A stretch of 64,000 bases of DNA, from assembly GCA_023101885.1 (NCBI GenBank), contig JALPQD010000138.1:3239542-3303541 (forward strand), given 5' to 3'. The notes beneath the pieces were generated by a model. The model did no database searches and was not told the DNA's origin. It saw nothing but the letters and a program-made list of their open reading frames with translations. This DNA comes from Typhlomys cinereus. Taxonomy: Eukaryota; Chordata; Mammalia; Rodentia; Platacanthomyidae. Below, one piece after another: positions 22,093 to 33,010 of this stretch. Positions within the stretch are counted from its first letter, which is position 1. Each line of letters opens with the position of its first letter. The translations under genes were made by a program, and so were the position numbers.

Positions 22093-23756
22093 GACATTTG
22101 CCAGGGAGGCTAGCATGTCTTTGCATTTACAGACCCAAATGATTGAATAACTTCTAGTTTTTAAGAGACAGGCTCTTCCCTTCATATTCTTTGTCTATGA
22201 GAAATCACACAGCCCTCAAAGGTTTCCTTTGACTCAGGTAATTTCTCCACTCAGAAGCTGGTGATACATAACCCACCATCTTTTGAGGGTTGAGCAATTT
22301 ACCCTTTACCCTTTTTTTCCAGCAAAGTTTTGTTACTCCTACGAATGTATGGTGACTGTGACTTTGTGTGTGTGTATGTTTGTGTTCTAACTTATCTTCA
22401 CAGAATCTATGGCTTACTACTATGTGGTATATATAATTAAACTGTGAAAATAAATTTTACTGAGTGCCCTTAGGAAAAGACAGCTCTAATATAAACACTG
22501 AATCTTATTCCCATCGTCACCCACAAAAGCATTTTTATTCTTCTATATACTAGATATAATTTTATGTTCATTCTCATACTATACAGCATAAGCATTGGTC
22601 TCCATAATTATCATCTGTAATGATCATGTGATATACCATGAGTAGGATATACTCGAATTTGCATGTCATCATTCCTGTTTCCTGAAAATATAACTTAACG
22701 AATCCTGAGTTTGCTCCAGACAGCCAGAACCCTAGTTCTACAAATCATTGCCTGTCATTCCTTTGGGTGATCCAAACTTTTGGCATCACAGTTTTTCATT
22801 GATCATATGGGGACTATAATAACAGGTGCCTTTTGAATGTCACTGGGAGGCTGCAAATGTAAATTCCTGCGCTGTCAACTGGTATGGGTTAGCCACAAGA
22901 ACGCACCATCATGTTGAACTTTTCCATATATTGTTAGCCCTGAGCATATATTGTTTTTAACCATTGTTTCCTGCACATTTCCTCTTAGTGAGCAGTAAGT
23001 GCCATAAACTTTGCTTATCTTATTATCATCCCTATCTGTGGAAGCCTGGTTCACAGCAGGCTCAAGAAAAGTTGGCTCACTTGTTGAGATGCTTAAGTGT
23101 GTTTTCATTAAGGAACAAGGGATTTTGTTTAGCCTACTGCAAAAATCATGCAATGCCCCCAAGCTGAGGAAGTGATAAATATGCACTTTAGTCGACCTGC
23201 AAGGTCCGGGAGATTCCCAAAAGGTGTTGCTCACGCTCCCCTAATGAGTGCTGTTCTCAGTATCAGTCAGGCTTTGGAATGAGGCCACATTAACAAGGAA
23301 TAGAAGAAACGACTCAAAGTACTTCCAGAGTCCAGAGTTATTATCTGTCCCTCCAGCAGGTACAGACCCCTGGGTGCGGCTGTTCAAACCTATTAAGGAA
23401 CAAGGGTTTAAATGTTCTAAAATGAGACTGTAGTTATTGTTGCGCAATTGTGTTACTCTCTAGAAACTTCTGGGTGGTATGCACATGGGTGAGTTTTATG
23501 GTATGCAAATTATAGTTCAATAAAGTTCTTTTTTTAAGAACAAAAGAAACCCAACTCACCTGGATATTGAATTGCCATTCAGTTATTATTAACAAGGGGG
23601 AAAATTCACTTTAAGACTTTGTATGAAATCAGAAGAATACAAGTGCTGTTTAATAAAGGGGTAAACACATAAAGAAACTAAGTAGGAACTGGATATAGTG
23701 TTCAAAACATGTAAAAGGCTTGAAATAGATATTTGATCTCTAGTAACAGGAAAGAA
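22093..23756. other. Unique sequence
   Basis: No repeat is recognised. The 119-codon minus frame (22875-23234) has no domain I recognise. Positions 23170-23350 keep a few CpGs and could be a conserved element. Confidence 0.4.
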
Positions 23757-24087
23757 GATAGGAAGGGAGGGAGGTAGGTAGGTAGGGAGGGAAGGAGGGA
23801 CGGAGGGAGAGAGAAAGGAAGGGAGGAAGGAAGGGAGGAAGGAAGGGAGGAAGGAAGGAGCCCAGAGAAACAAAGCAAGGTTGGGATTTTTCAAATAGAG
23901 AAAAGAGAGGGGGAGGGAGAGAGGGAGGGAGAGAGGGAGGGAGAGAGGGAAGGAGGGAGGGAGGAGGAAGGAAGGAAGGAAGGAAGGAAGGAAGGAAGGA
24001 AGGAAGGAAGGAAGGAAGGAAGGAAGGAAAAGAAAGACAAAAAGAAGGAAAGAATTGAAAGAGAAAGAGAGAGAGAGAGAAGAGAGA
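23757..24087. repeat. Polypurine tract with (GGAA)n core
   Basis: About 330 bp is almost entirely A/G on the plus strand, with one short mixed interruption at 23860-23905. It contains GGGA/GGTAGGTA blocks, a (GGAA)n run at about 23967-24028 and GAGA at the right. The minus frame reading Pro-Ser-Phe-Leu repeats is its translation. Long purine mirror repeats like this can form triplex or G-rich structures. Confidence 0.93.
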
Positions 24088-25012
24088 TAACGTGAAAGCC
24101 TAAGCTTCTAAATTTAAGCTGAAAAAACTCAGTAAAGCCCAGACTTCCAGACCTGTATTTTCTATGAATGAGTGAGCAGCTTCCTCAAGACTGCTGAGAG
24201 AACTGGAACAAGTCTGCATAAGATGGTGAGGTGTCAGCTCATCTTCTTGTCTCTTTCATTCTTAACAACTGTCAGGCATGAGACATGGAAATATTGTTTC
24301 TAAATTCTGAAGAGAACATAAACAAATTGCAGAAATACGAATCCTACAACAGGATATCTATTTGCATTGGTTTAAAATATGCAGTGTGCAAACCTTTAGA
24401 AAAAGAGGGAGATTCCACGTATTCAGTATCAGTTATCATAAATGAACTTCACAAAGTTGTTCTTTTTGCCTAATTGGATATTCTGATAGATTTGGAGATG
24501 CCTCATTATTTAACTGACATTTGAAAAAATCTCGTATACATTTTTGCAAACTACACAGAGGAATGTGCATGATTAATAATGAAATTTACAGCATGTGTTG
24601 CTTGTGGAACAGCTAAATCGAAAAGGTATTAGGATGGTGATAGTAGTAACGGGTCGAAAGGTTTTGTCTTTTAATTCTAATCCTGTCAATGGAGTCCTGC
24701 CTCACAGTGTAACCTTAAATATGCTGCTTGAATTGAAATATTGATATAATCTTGAGCAAGCAACAGTAAAAGCAATGACATCACCTTATTGTGCATTGCC
24801 AGATCACATTTGGGAATTCATTACAAGAAGATGGCATATGCATTGGTGCTGAAGGTGACTTTGCAAAGCATGTCATGGTTTATATGAAGAATGATGGAAG
24901 GGTACAGGACATTTGCACAGGTGAAGACTCTTCAAATCCCTGAAGTATAAAGATGGGGTATACTTAATCAGCATGCTAACGGAGAGGCAAGTAGGTAGGG
25001 AATGGGGCAGAA
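24088..25012. other. Unique sequence
   Basis: AT-rich DNA without recognised repeats; one 62-codon frame (24285-24473) with no known domain. Confidence 0.4.
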
Positions 25013-25325
25013 TGGAGACTAGGGCAGTGGTTCAATCAGTAAATCGCTTGCCATTCAATCATGAGGGTTCTGCCACCCACAGGAAATCCTAGCATGTGTA
25101 ACCCCAATGCTGAGGAAGAGGAAGCAGAAGGATCACTGGGACAGGAAGATCACTGGGAGTCCGAATCAACAGTGAGCGACCTGTCTAGCAAAACGAGGTC
25201 AAAAGCAATTGAAGAAGATAGATGCCTGATGTCAACTTCTGTCTTCCACATACATGTGCACCCATATCAGACGCACCACACACACACACACACACATACA
25301 CACACACACACTATAAATAAAAAAA
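25013..25325 (+). mobile_element. RSINE1/B4-type SINE, plus strand
   Basis: A tRNA-like head (GGTTCAATCAGTAAATCGC, TTGCCATTCAATCATGAGGG) is followed by CCCACAGGAAATCC, GTAACCCCAATGCTGAGGAA and a GACCTGTCTAGCAAAACGAGG block. Then come GATGTCAACTTCTGTCTTCC and a (CA)n tail at 25275-25311. The order matches RSINE1-like rodent SINEs. The 93-codon frame is a SINE translation. Confidence 0.8.
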
Positions 25326-25589
25326 TAAACCTAGGAAATTGATTGGTAAAATATGTTTGATGACATATTGTACTTTTTTCTTTTTTCCTTCCTTCATGAA
25401 GATTGCCTGAAGAATTTCCCTTAGGCCTAAATCCCAGGATCATCTTTGCCTCTGCTGAAGAACTGAGATATTCATCATCTTTCTCCTGAAATTTGATCTG
25501 CTGTCCCGTTCCACTGATAGTAGTAATATCAGTTGCTCATCTACAACATCTCAGATTCTTCTCTGCCTTTATCACCGAGTCCTAATTGA

Positions 25590-26255
25590 TCCACAACATA
25601 TAGGTGTATATGCATGTTTACATGTGGATGTACGCACGTGTGTGTGAGTATACGAGGAATCATCCTCTTCCTTTTTCATGTCTTTGGAGGCTGGATCTCT
25701 AAGCCTAGAGATCGCCAGTAGGACTAGTCTTCTGTCTGACTAGCCAGTTTGCTTCTGGGATTTTCATTCTCTGTTCACAGGTTGGAATTACAAGTAGACC
25801 AACTCTTTTTCTTTTTGCTTCTGCGAGATGGATACTCCTATACAACTTGAGAAGAGAAATTTATTTGACTTGACACTCCAGAGAGAAGATATAGCCCATT
25901 AAGATAGAAGAGACATGACAGGGGCAGAAGCCGGAGGCTGGTTCAGGTCATGCAGTCAGCAGGAAAGCAGAGTGAGACAGAAGCAAATTGCATAAGGCAA
26001 CTCCTCCCCCCACCCCCATGACAGGCTTCCTCCAGCAAGACTCTGCCTCTTAAAGGTGCCATTACCTTCCCAAACATTAACATCAGATAAGGCTTAAAAC
26101 ACATGAACCTGTAGGAGACAACTCACATTCAAACCATGACAACCACCAAGCCCACCCGACATCTTACATGGGTCCATGCACCTGAGGGTGCTAACTCAGA
26201 TCTTTTTGCTGGTGCTGTGAGCACTTGAACCGCTGAACCACCTCCCAACCCAGGA
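25590..26255 (-). mobile_element. Old rodent SINE, minus strand, split by an LTR
   Basis: The left part (ATGTACGCACGTGTGTGTGAG, a TTGGAGGCTGGATC block, GGTTGGAATTACAAGTAGACC) and the right part (ACCACCAAGCCCACCCGAC, then the inverted head GAACCGCTGAACCACCTCCC) read as one minus-strand SINE of B2/RSINE type. A MaLR LTR sits between them. Confidence 0.6.
25810..26141 (-). mobile_element. Solo MaLR LTR, minus strand, inside a SINE
   Basis: It ends CATTCAAACCATGACA (inverted LTR start TGTCATGGTTTGAATG). It carries CCTCCAGCAAGACTCTGCCTC and TTAAAGGTGCCATTACCTTCC, shared with the LTR at 1793-2137 (CTCCAGCAAAGATCTACCTC, TTAAAGGTGTCATGACCTTCC). The left border is approximate. Confidence 0.78.
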
Positions 26256-26344
26256 TCGTTTTCACATAGTTTTCTTGTATCTCCAAGAGCCTAGAACAGT
26301 GCCTCAAATAAGTGCACTAAAACATGAAACAGATAATACAGATA

Positions 26345-26436
26345 ACAGGAGAGATGATGAGTGGCTCTGGGGACTGAACTCAGGTCTCAGGCTTGGCGTA
26401 AGCTCCTTCACTCACTGAGCTATCTTGACGACCATT
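26345..26436 (-). mobile_element. ID/B2-head SINE fragment, minus strand
   Basis: The inverted head is visible: TGGGGACTGAACTCAGGTCTC (box B side) and TTCACTCACTGAGCTATCTTG (box A side). The body and tail are not clear. Confidence 0.65.
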
Positions 26437-27784
26437 ATTTATTTTCTAAGAGATAAAATTTTCAGGCTCTTCAGGACCCTCTTTCTTGGCTACCTCACAG
26501 GCCGGTGACCATCACACTATACCTTGTTGTGAGTTCTGTGATCTTGTGACATTATCAACATTAATAGTTCCCTTCTGCAGCTGGGCTCACTGTCTGTGAC
26601 CTGTAATGGATGTTTAAAGGTCTTTTTGCTATTGCAACATTATTCTAGAACCCCGTTCTGATGGGATTCCATGTGGATCATGTAGTACTACTGTCTATGT
26701 GCTTCAATTTACTTTGCAGACCTTGTTTACTTCTCTAATTAGCTAGTAGTCTGGACGTTCTGAAATTCTTCTCTTCCTTTTCTTCAGTGAGTTGGTAATG
26801 AACAGCCCTGACACATCTCTTGCTTCTCTAATCCTTCCTTTGTTTACCTGGAGTTGGAACCACTTCCAAGTTTCATATGATTTCTTGGTTATTTTCAGCA
26901 ATCTCCTTTCATCACTCCTAAATGGATGAACCCAGAATCTGTATTTCCAACCTTTTTCTAAACCTTAGAGCTGCTGTTCTCATAGGACATCTGGCCTATA
27001 CTTCATATTCACCTTGCCTTGAACTGAATAAGTTGATGGTATCCATTTCATAGACCAGTTCTTTTCCTCTTCCATGTGTCAGTCATGCTGCCTTTAATTT
27101 TTATCAATGGAAGCCCTGTAGTTCAGCTCTCATGGGTCTAAGTTCTGGTTTTCATCCCTCCCTTCCTGTAGATTCCACTTGCAGTTGCCAACTGTGCCCA
27201 ACTCTAGACTGTGACCCACTTTACAGGTTTCCCTTCACCTATAGATCGGTTACTATCCAGGACCAACAGGATGAGGGAGGGAAAACACAGACCAAGAAAA
27301 GTTTGAACATAATGGTAACTGAGAAAGATCAGATGGTCTCTGGAAACCAAGCAATACAACAGGTAACAGTAGCCAGACTCAACTGGAAAGAAATGTGCCC
27401 AAAGTAGATTGAAGATAGACAAAATAAAGTAATTCTTTGCTCTATACGACGTAAGGACTCAGAGCCAGGGAAAACATTTGAACTTTTAAAATGCAGTGTA
27501 TGTTTTTGTAAACTCCTGACATGTGGCTGACTTGTGTTCTATGCCTGACCTGCACAGTTTTCAAGAACACGACGCTACTTGTAGCAAGTGTTAGGCAGAT
27601 AGCCATGCTGAGTGATGATAGATTTCCAGAGGGAGATGTCCATCTCAATAAGGACTTTCGAGAGCCATATAACAAGGGCAGGCTAGTGAGCAGTAACCCA
27701 TTCCAGCTCTATAGCTATCCTGAACAAGGTGGAAAGTCCTCACAGGGTAGAAAGTATGTGACTGCTATTGGGTAGATGGTGTTT
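26437..27784. other. Unique sequence
   Basis: No repeat or gene is recognised. Frames of 72-91 codons at 27132-27775 overlap on both strands with no domain I recognise. Confidence 0.4.
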
Positions 27785-28045
27785 TCTTTTCTACGTGTAT
27801 GTATGTGTGTACAAGAGGTTACTTGAGTGTGTGTGCCTGTGGAGGCTCAAGGGTGACATCAGGAATCATCCTGATTGCTTACCTCCTAATTGCCTTGCTT
27901 CCCAGGCTCCACTTTCCAGGACTGGAAGTGCAGATCACAGCCTTATCCATCAGGCATTTTTTTAAACATGGGATCAGAGGATCCAAGCTCAGGTCCTTTT
28001 CCTTGGGAGGCAAAGGCTTTAACCCTGAACATCTCCCCATCCCCT
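27785..28045 (-). mobile_element. Old Dip-like SINE, minus strand
   Basis: Body blocks GACATCAGGAATCATCCTG and TCCCAGGCTCCACTTTCCAG and an inverted head (TTAACCCTGAACATCTCCCC) match the 14656-14979 copy in order, with more divergence. The overlapping 99- and 147-codon frames extend from it and are not genes. Confidence 0.75.
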
Positions 28046-28422
28046 CGATGGTTTTTTCCTATTTGCCAGTGCAAGTGTGTGGTGTGTGCTCTTCCAATGC
28101 TTCCCAGAAGTGCTGGAAGAGGGAGAGAAAGGTGCGCTCACCTTTCTCTAGACAGCCTCATGTCTGTCCATGTCATTATGCATCTGTAGCTTGTATCCTC
28201 CGCAAGAGCATCAACCCATCACAGAGCTGTTTGCTTTCCTAGGAGGAAGGGCCTTCCAGCAGTTCCCAACACTCCTCTCTAAGTAAACAGAACCTCATAG
28301 AGTGAGTGTGTCCTCCATTTATACTGCCTGTGTCATTTTCTTAGTTCATCCACTGCGCTGGTTGTAAGACTTTTTATTTTCATTTATTGGTCTACTTGGA
28401 CATTAGGTACGGAATAACACTT
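28046..28422. other. Unique sequence
   Basis: Nothing recognised in this short unique stretch. Confidence 0.4.
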
Positions 28423-28439
28423 AAAACTGAACACTCGAG

Positions 28440-28635
28440 GGGCTGTAGAGGTGGCTCAGGGGTTACGTCTCTATCTTGCAGGTTCAGATCCTAGACCCCA
28501 CGTATAGATGCCGGGCAGAAGCGGGGGCGGACTGCGTTTCTGGTCCTGGTAGGGCGGAGCCTGTGAATCCAGGGGCAGAGTAAACAGGGAGGAGGTGGAG
28601 GTGTTCATGGTGGTTCCCGAATTCGCCCGTGGTTC

Positions 28636-28683
<48 letters not shown>

Positions 28684-28700
28684 CACACAATTGAATAAAA
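28440..28700 (+). mobile_element. Young Dip-like SINE with 17-bp TSDs
   Basis: The head GGCTGTAGAGGTGGCTCAGG has lost part of the region before box B. The body keeps many CpGs (GCGGGGGCGGACTGCG, CCGAATTCGCCCG), a sign of youth. The tail is (CA)n at about 28638-28690, then CAATTGAATAAA. AAAACTGAACACTCGAG flanks it at 28423-28439 and 28701-28717. Confidence 0.93.
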
Positions 28701-28717
28701 AAAACTGAACACTCGAG

Positions 28718-29035
28718 CTGGAGAGATGGCTCAGGGGTTAAGTCTCTGTCTCGCAAACAGAAGTTTCAGGGATCGGATTCCAGGTCCCGTGTAAAAACAA
28801 CAGGTAAAATGGTGGTGGCCTGCACTTCTGACCCTGGTGGGCAGAGTCTGGGAAATCTCTGAACGAAGCAAGAAGGAGCTCAAAGCAATCCAGGATGATT
28901 CACGAAGTCATCACTGGTTCTCTACAGGGACACAAAGTGCCCTCTGATATACACACACAGAATAAATAAATAAAATAAAGTTAAAAAAAAAAACCTTAAA
29001 GTTGTTTCAGAAAAAACATTAAAAAAAAGAACAAA
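28718..29035 (+). mobile_element. Second Dip-like SINE (older subfamily) at the same site
   Basis: It starts CTGGAGAGATGGCTCAGGGG directly after the second target repeat of the preceding SINE. The older body type includes CCTGCACTTCTGACCCTGG and GTGCCCTCTGATATAC. It ends in AATAAATAAATAAA and A-runs. A third copy of the core target CTGAACACTC lies at 29043-29052, so this SINE was there first and the younger one landed in its left duplication. Confidence 0.88.
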
Positions 29036-29052
29036 AAAACCCCTGAACACTC

Positions 29053-29869
29053 CATTCAGGTCAAGCGCTCCACTGCTCCATATTTACCAATAAAGGGACC
29101 ATCTGAAGAAACATCTAACCCAGCGTTCCGGGACCAGAATGCACGGCCCTGTGCTACTCCCAGGAGAAAAATTCTCTCTGGATAAAAGTGAAAAGCAGCT
29201 TCAGTTCTGCTATCTTGTGTGCATTCTAAAGCACCCAAGAGTTTGAAAGAGGACACGAGGAGTCATGCTCCCCAACTTGAAGACAGTGGTGGAAAAGGAA
29301 TCACCTCTGCAGGCTTGTCCCAGAAAGAATTGCAAACACGATACATTGACCACATCACTTCATATCTTCTGCTCTCCCCAACTCTTGGTAACCAAAAAGA
29401 AAAAGCATCTGAATGAATTTTTAATCTGCATTTTGAATGTAGCAACTATCTGTCCATGACAGTTGAAGGCTAAGGGTACGTTTTGTGGGAAGAAAGGAAT
29501 GAAGGAGGGTAGGAAGCCAGGAAGGGAAGGTGAGGATATGTTATGATAGCTGAGTTCAAGGAGCTTTCCCCTACAGCAGTCTTCCTGAAATCAAAGGCTG
29601 TTCTTTGTTAACTCTAAGGATAGGTTCAACTGACTACGTAGGTAGGAAGTAACGCCATGTAATGTAATCTAGTCCCAGAGATCCGGCCGGGGTTTTGACC
29701 ACTGAGAGCAGCCTGTGAGAGTTCAGGCTTTGAGGTCAGATGGACTTAAGCCACATCAGACAATCAATGGCCACATGTCCTCCATCCTCTTCACCCCAGT
29801 TGTATCCATATTGTAGAGATAGAAAAGTACAATGATAACCATGAGTTCTAATGAGAACTTAGAGAAAAA
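29053..29869. other. Unique sequence
   Basis: No repeat or gene is recognised; frames of 60-66 codons on both strands at 29056-29459 lack domains. Confidence 0.4.
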
Positions 29870-30095
29870 TAGGTGACCAGGATTTTGCCACTTTCTCTCT
29901 GTGTGGCTAGGACCAGGATTTTGCCACTTTCTCTCTGTGTGACTAGGACAAGTTCATCTTCCTCTGTGTGCTTTGTTCTGCTTGTATATAAACTGGACAG
30001 CAGTAATGAGAGCCTGTCTATCTGCCATAATACATGAAATAATGCACATGACGTAGAATACGGAACACAGGTATTTGATAAACACCAGCGTTTTT
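29870..30095 (+). mobile_element. MIR with a 36-bp internal duplication
   Basis: MIR blocks are GCCACTTTCTCTCTGTGTGAC, CTAGGACAAGTTCATCTTCC, TAATACATGAAATAATGCAC and GGTATTTGATAAACACCAGC. The 36-bp piece at 29875-29910 is repeated at 29911-29946 with one difference seen by eye. Confidence 0.82.
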
Positions 30096-30284
30096 TTCAT
30101 GTTATATACGGGGGCCTGGAGTGAGGGAAACTGAGTCTTTGGATATCATCCGCTAGAGAGATGATTCTTTCCAGTAGTCCTGAAGGAAGTGTTCTTGGTT
30201 GGGTTTTCTACCAGCACTGTCTGCATGGGGCTCTGGAGAGTGTGGGAACCAAGGAAACAGAACATGGACTGTATCACTAAGTTG

Positions 30285-30347
30285 TCAATCATGCATGGAC
30301 AGACCTCAATCATACATGGACAGACATCAATCATACATGGACAGACA
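30285..30347 (+). repeat. 21-bp tandem repeat, three copies
   Basis: Three head-to-tail copies of a unit near TCAATCATACATGGACAGAC plus one base, nearly identical. The unit length gives a seven-residue repeat in frames on both strands; these frames (61-69 codons) are incidental. Confidence 0.88.
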
Positions 30348-31194
30348 GTTCTTCCTCCCCTAGAAGAACTACTACTTCATCAAAAACCTAGACTATGAGG
30401 CCTTTTTAGCTACGTGGAGACTGTAAGCATTACTAGATTCTTCACCGTGGAGTCCAGAGAATAAAACAAAAATAGAGATAAAAACACCCCAAAACAAAAC
30501 TTCCTTTCATTTAAGGATTCCGGAGAGGCAAACAATAGATGATATGCTTGAGTGCCCAACACTCCTAAGTAAACATAACCTCAACTTTTCTGTTACTCCC
30601 CCTTTCTTTTTTCTTGGAATAAATAATGTCTTATTAACAGAGTATCAAAATGACAAAAATGATAGAATTGTAAGTAACTTAGCAGGCAGAGGATGTAGGG
30701 TGTGTTCAGAACGCTGGGGTGAGGTCAGGATGACTTTGTACCGGAACAAAGTGTATCCAAATGCTGTTGTTGACTACTTAGGTCCTGATAGGTCCCTGAA
30801 GGGCATAGACTCAGCCCTGGCACTCTCGAGCAGAGCCAAATGCATGCCAACCTAAGGACAACTTGTCTTGAAGGAGTAAGAGGCAGTAAAGAAGGGACAA
30901 AGTCAAAGAGAGAGAAACCTGCTCCAGAGCACTTTCCATGTAGCATTAGAAAAAACAGACCCTCCATCATATCCTCCCTTGAAAACCCACAGTAATCAAT
31001 AAATGTCACTTCCTTTCTGTTGCCATTGTTATCCTGAGTGATGGCTGAAGTGAGATGCCACAGACTTTAGGGACAGAAGAGAAAGAGGCCAATGGGGTGA
31101 GAATTTCTAGGGACACCATAGTCCACTATGATGAAGGATAAAGAATCTCCAGTCAGAACAACCGGGGGTGGGGGGAAGGGGAGGATGCATCCTT
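30348..31194. other. Unique sequence
   Basis: No repeat is recognised. Frames of 94-103 codons overlap on opposite strands around 30544-31009 with no known domain. Confidence 0.4.
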
Positions 31195-31365
31195 AGTTCC
31201 TCCACTCTCTGGTAGAAATCAGTTCATTTCTCTAAGCTTGAAGTTCCTTATCTAAAAATAAACCAGTCCTCCCACATAATTGCTATTAGGAAAACTGAAA
31301 GAGACCACATTGTTAAAGCCTGGAGCATAGTGCCCGCTCGGCATAAGTGTGAAATCAATGGCAGC
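31195..31365 (+). mobile_element. MIR fragment
   Basis: MIR-like blocks: CAGTTCATTTCTCTAAGCTTG, AAGTTCCTTATCTAAAAATA, AAAGCCTGGAGCATAGTGCC and a GCTCGGCATAAGTGTGAAATC end. Confidence 0.75.
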
Positions 31366-32174
31366 TATTCTTGTCGTTACAAAAAAAAAAAAAAAATCTG
31401 GGAGTCACCCCTGCAGTGTTCCTGACAAATCATTATCTAGTTTCTGTTTGAGAGTCTCTGGGGACAGTGCTCATTCCCTCACAGGAAAACCCATTCTACG
31501 GCTGGATAGCTGTAGAAAATGATTTCTCTTTGCTGGAGATGGGCACTTTCTATTCCTGCCTCTTCCCCCAGAGCAGGGTAAAATAACCATGCTCCCTCTT
31601 CTAGATGATAAGACTTTATGATTTGAAGATAGGTGGCATGTTCCCCTGAGTCTCTGCCAGCATCGACATCCCTTGATTTGGAGCCATTATATACGGATTA
31701 GTTTCTGAAGTTTTGCCACCCAGGTTACTGTCCATCATCCCGAAGGAATAACGTATAAATCTCTGAATGTTGGCTGCCACACAAAAGCACTTCTCTGAGA
31801 CATCTCACATTGACACCTCATTACAGACACTGGTTAGTCTCAGGAAAAAAGTTGTGCTCTTTCAGGTAGGATAATTTGTTGATAAAATTATCTAATCTTG
31901 CTAATTTGTCCCTTTGACAGATATGTACTGTATATCTGAATAGTGTCCGGCAACAAGACAGACTCCGCCTGCAACACCCTAGAGACACTCTAGAGATTCC
32001 CCTTTTCCAATGGCAAGAACAATGGCTAACATAAGCAAGCCACACTGGAAAGGGGATCATTGTAAGTCCCTTGAGGACTGGCTTCTGCCTCACTCATTTG
32101 CCAATTTCCATATCCCACAACATTCTCATCGTATAGAATGCATTTCTCCCATAGCAGTCACAGTCAGTTGTGGT
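31366..32174. other. Unique sequence with an A-run
   Basis: A run of 17 A lies at 31381-31397. The rest, including the 90-codon minus frame at 31821-32093, matches nothing I recognise. Confidence 0.4.
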
Positions 32175-32202
32175 TTTTTGTTTGTTTGTTTGTTTGTTTT
32201 TA
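32175..32202. repeat. (GTTT)n microsatellite
   Basis: A short run of GTTT units flanked by T-rich sequence. Confidence 0.85.
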
Positions 32203-32204
32203 AT

Positions 32205-32489
32205 GTGAATCAAATCGTATCATTTCCCTGCTTAAAAAATCCCCAGTGGCTTAGATTTCTCAGGCATATTGTGAAATAAAAAACAGCGAGGTACAGCATG
32301 ACATCCATGATAGTGTGTCATCTATGCAATAGCAAACAAACAGTACATTTCAATTTATGATATGATAGACAGGAAATTAATGAGTGGATATGGGAGAGGG
32401 AAATAGGTTCAGATAGAAAGGTAAGAAAGTTTTCTGTGTTTGTTTCCCAGTGCTTCACAACTGTACTTTTTTTTTATTATTTATTCAAT

Positions 32490-32545
<56 letters not shown>

Positions 32546-33010
32546 ACCACGGGCGAATCCGGGAACTACCATGACCACCTCCACCTTCTCCTTGTTTACT
32601 CTGCCCCGGGATTCACAAGCTCCGCCCCACCAGGACCAGAAACGCAGGTCGCCCCTGCTTCCACCCAGCATCCTTGCCTTTGAACACCCAGATGTCTCTC
32701 TCTAATGCTTGCTATTTTCCTCTGCATGGGGTTCTGGCTGTGGAGACTCTCATTCCTCAGACATGACCCAGACTTTCCTTATGCAAAGCCTATCAACTGT
32801 TCTGTTGGGAATTCTTTTCTCCCTGAGCTTTATTGGATGTCCTCATCTATCACTCAGATCTCATCCCACAGGTCACCTCCCTTAGGAAGCCTTCCCTCCA
32901 ACCCTGTTGAGTTGTGTGATTTAAACTGTTTGGTTGAGCACTTTTCTACAGTATTCTTAAATATCCAATGTGATTGTTTTCTCTCCCACCATTATAGTTT
33001 TAAAGTAAAA
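32205..33010 (+). mobile_element. L2 3' region, interrupted by a SINE
   Basis: The left part (CAAATCGTATCATTTCCCTGC, TTAAAAAATCCCCAGTGGC) is the L2 block before the 3' end. The right part, from about 32800 (AGATCTCATCCCACAGGTCAC, TTAGGAAGCCTTCCCTCC), is the next L2 block. A Dip-like SINE and some unclassified DNA lie between. Confidence 0.72.
32467..32672 (-). mobile_element. Young Dip-like SINE, minus strand, 5'-truncated
   Basis: The inverted tail TTATTCAATTGTGCGTG is followed by (GT)n (to about 32542). The inverted young body comes next (AACCACGGGCGAATCCGGGA, CTCCGCCCCACCAGGACC). It stops in the body near CACCCAGCA without the tRNA-like head, so the copy is 5'-truncated and lacks the pol III promoter. 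Frames rich in Cys-Val are (GT)n translations. Confidence 0.87.

Noticed and set aside
21610..22142. His/Thr-rich repeat proteins in three frames
   Set aside because: All three frames are open because the minisatellite unit lacks stop codons; real coding repeats normally favour one frame.
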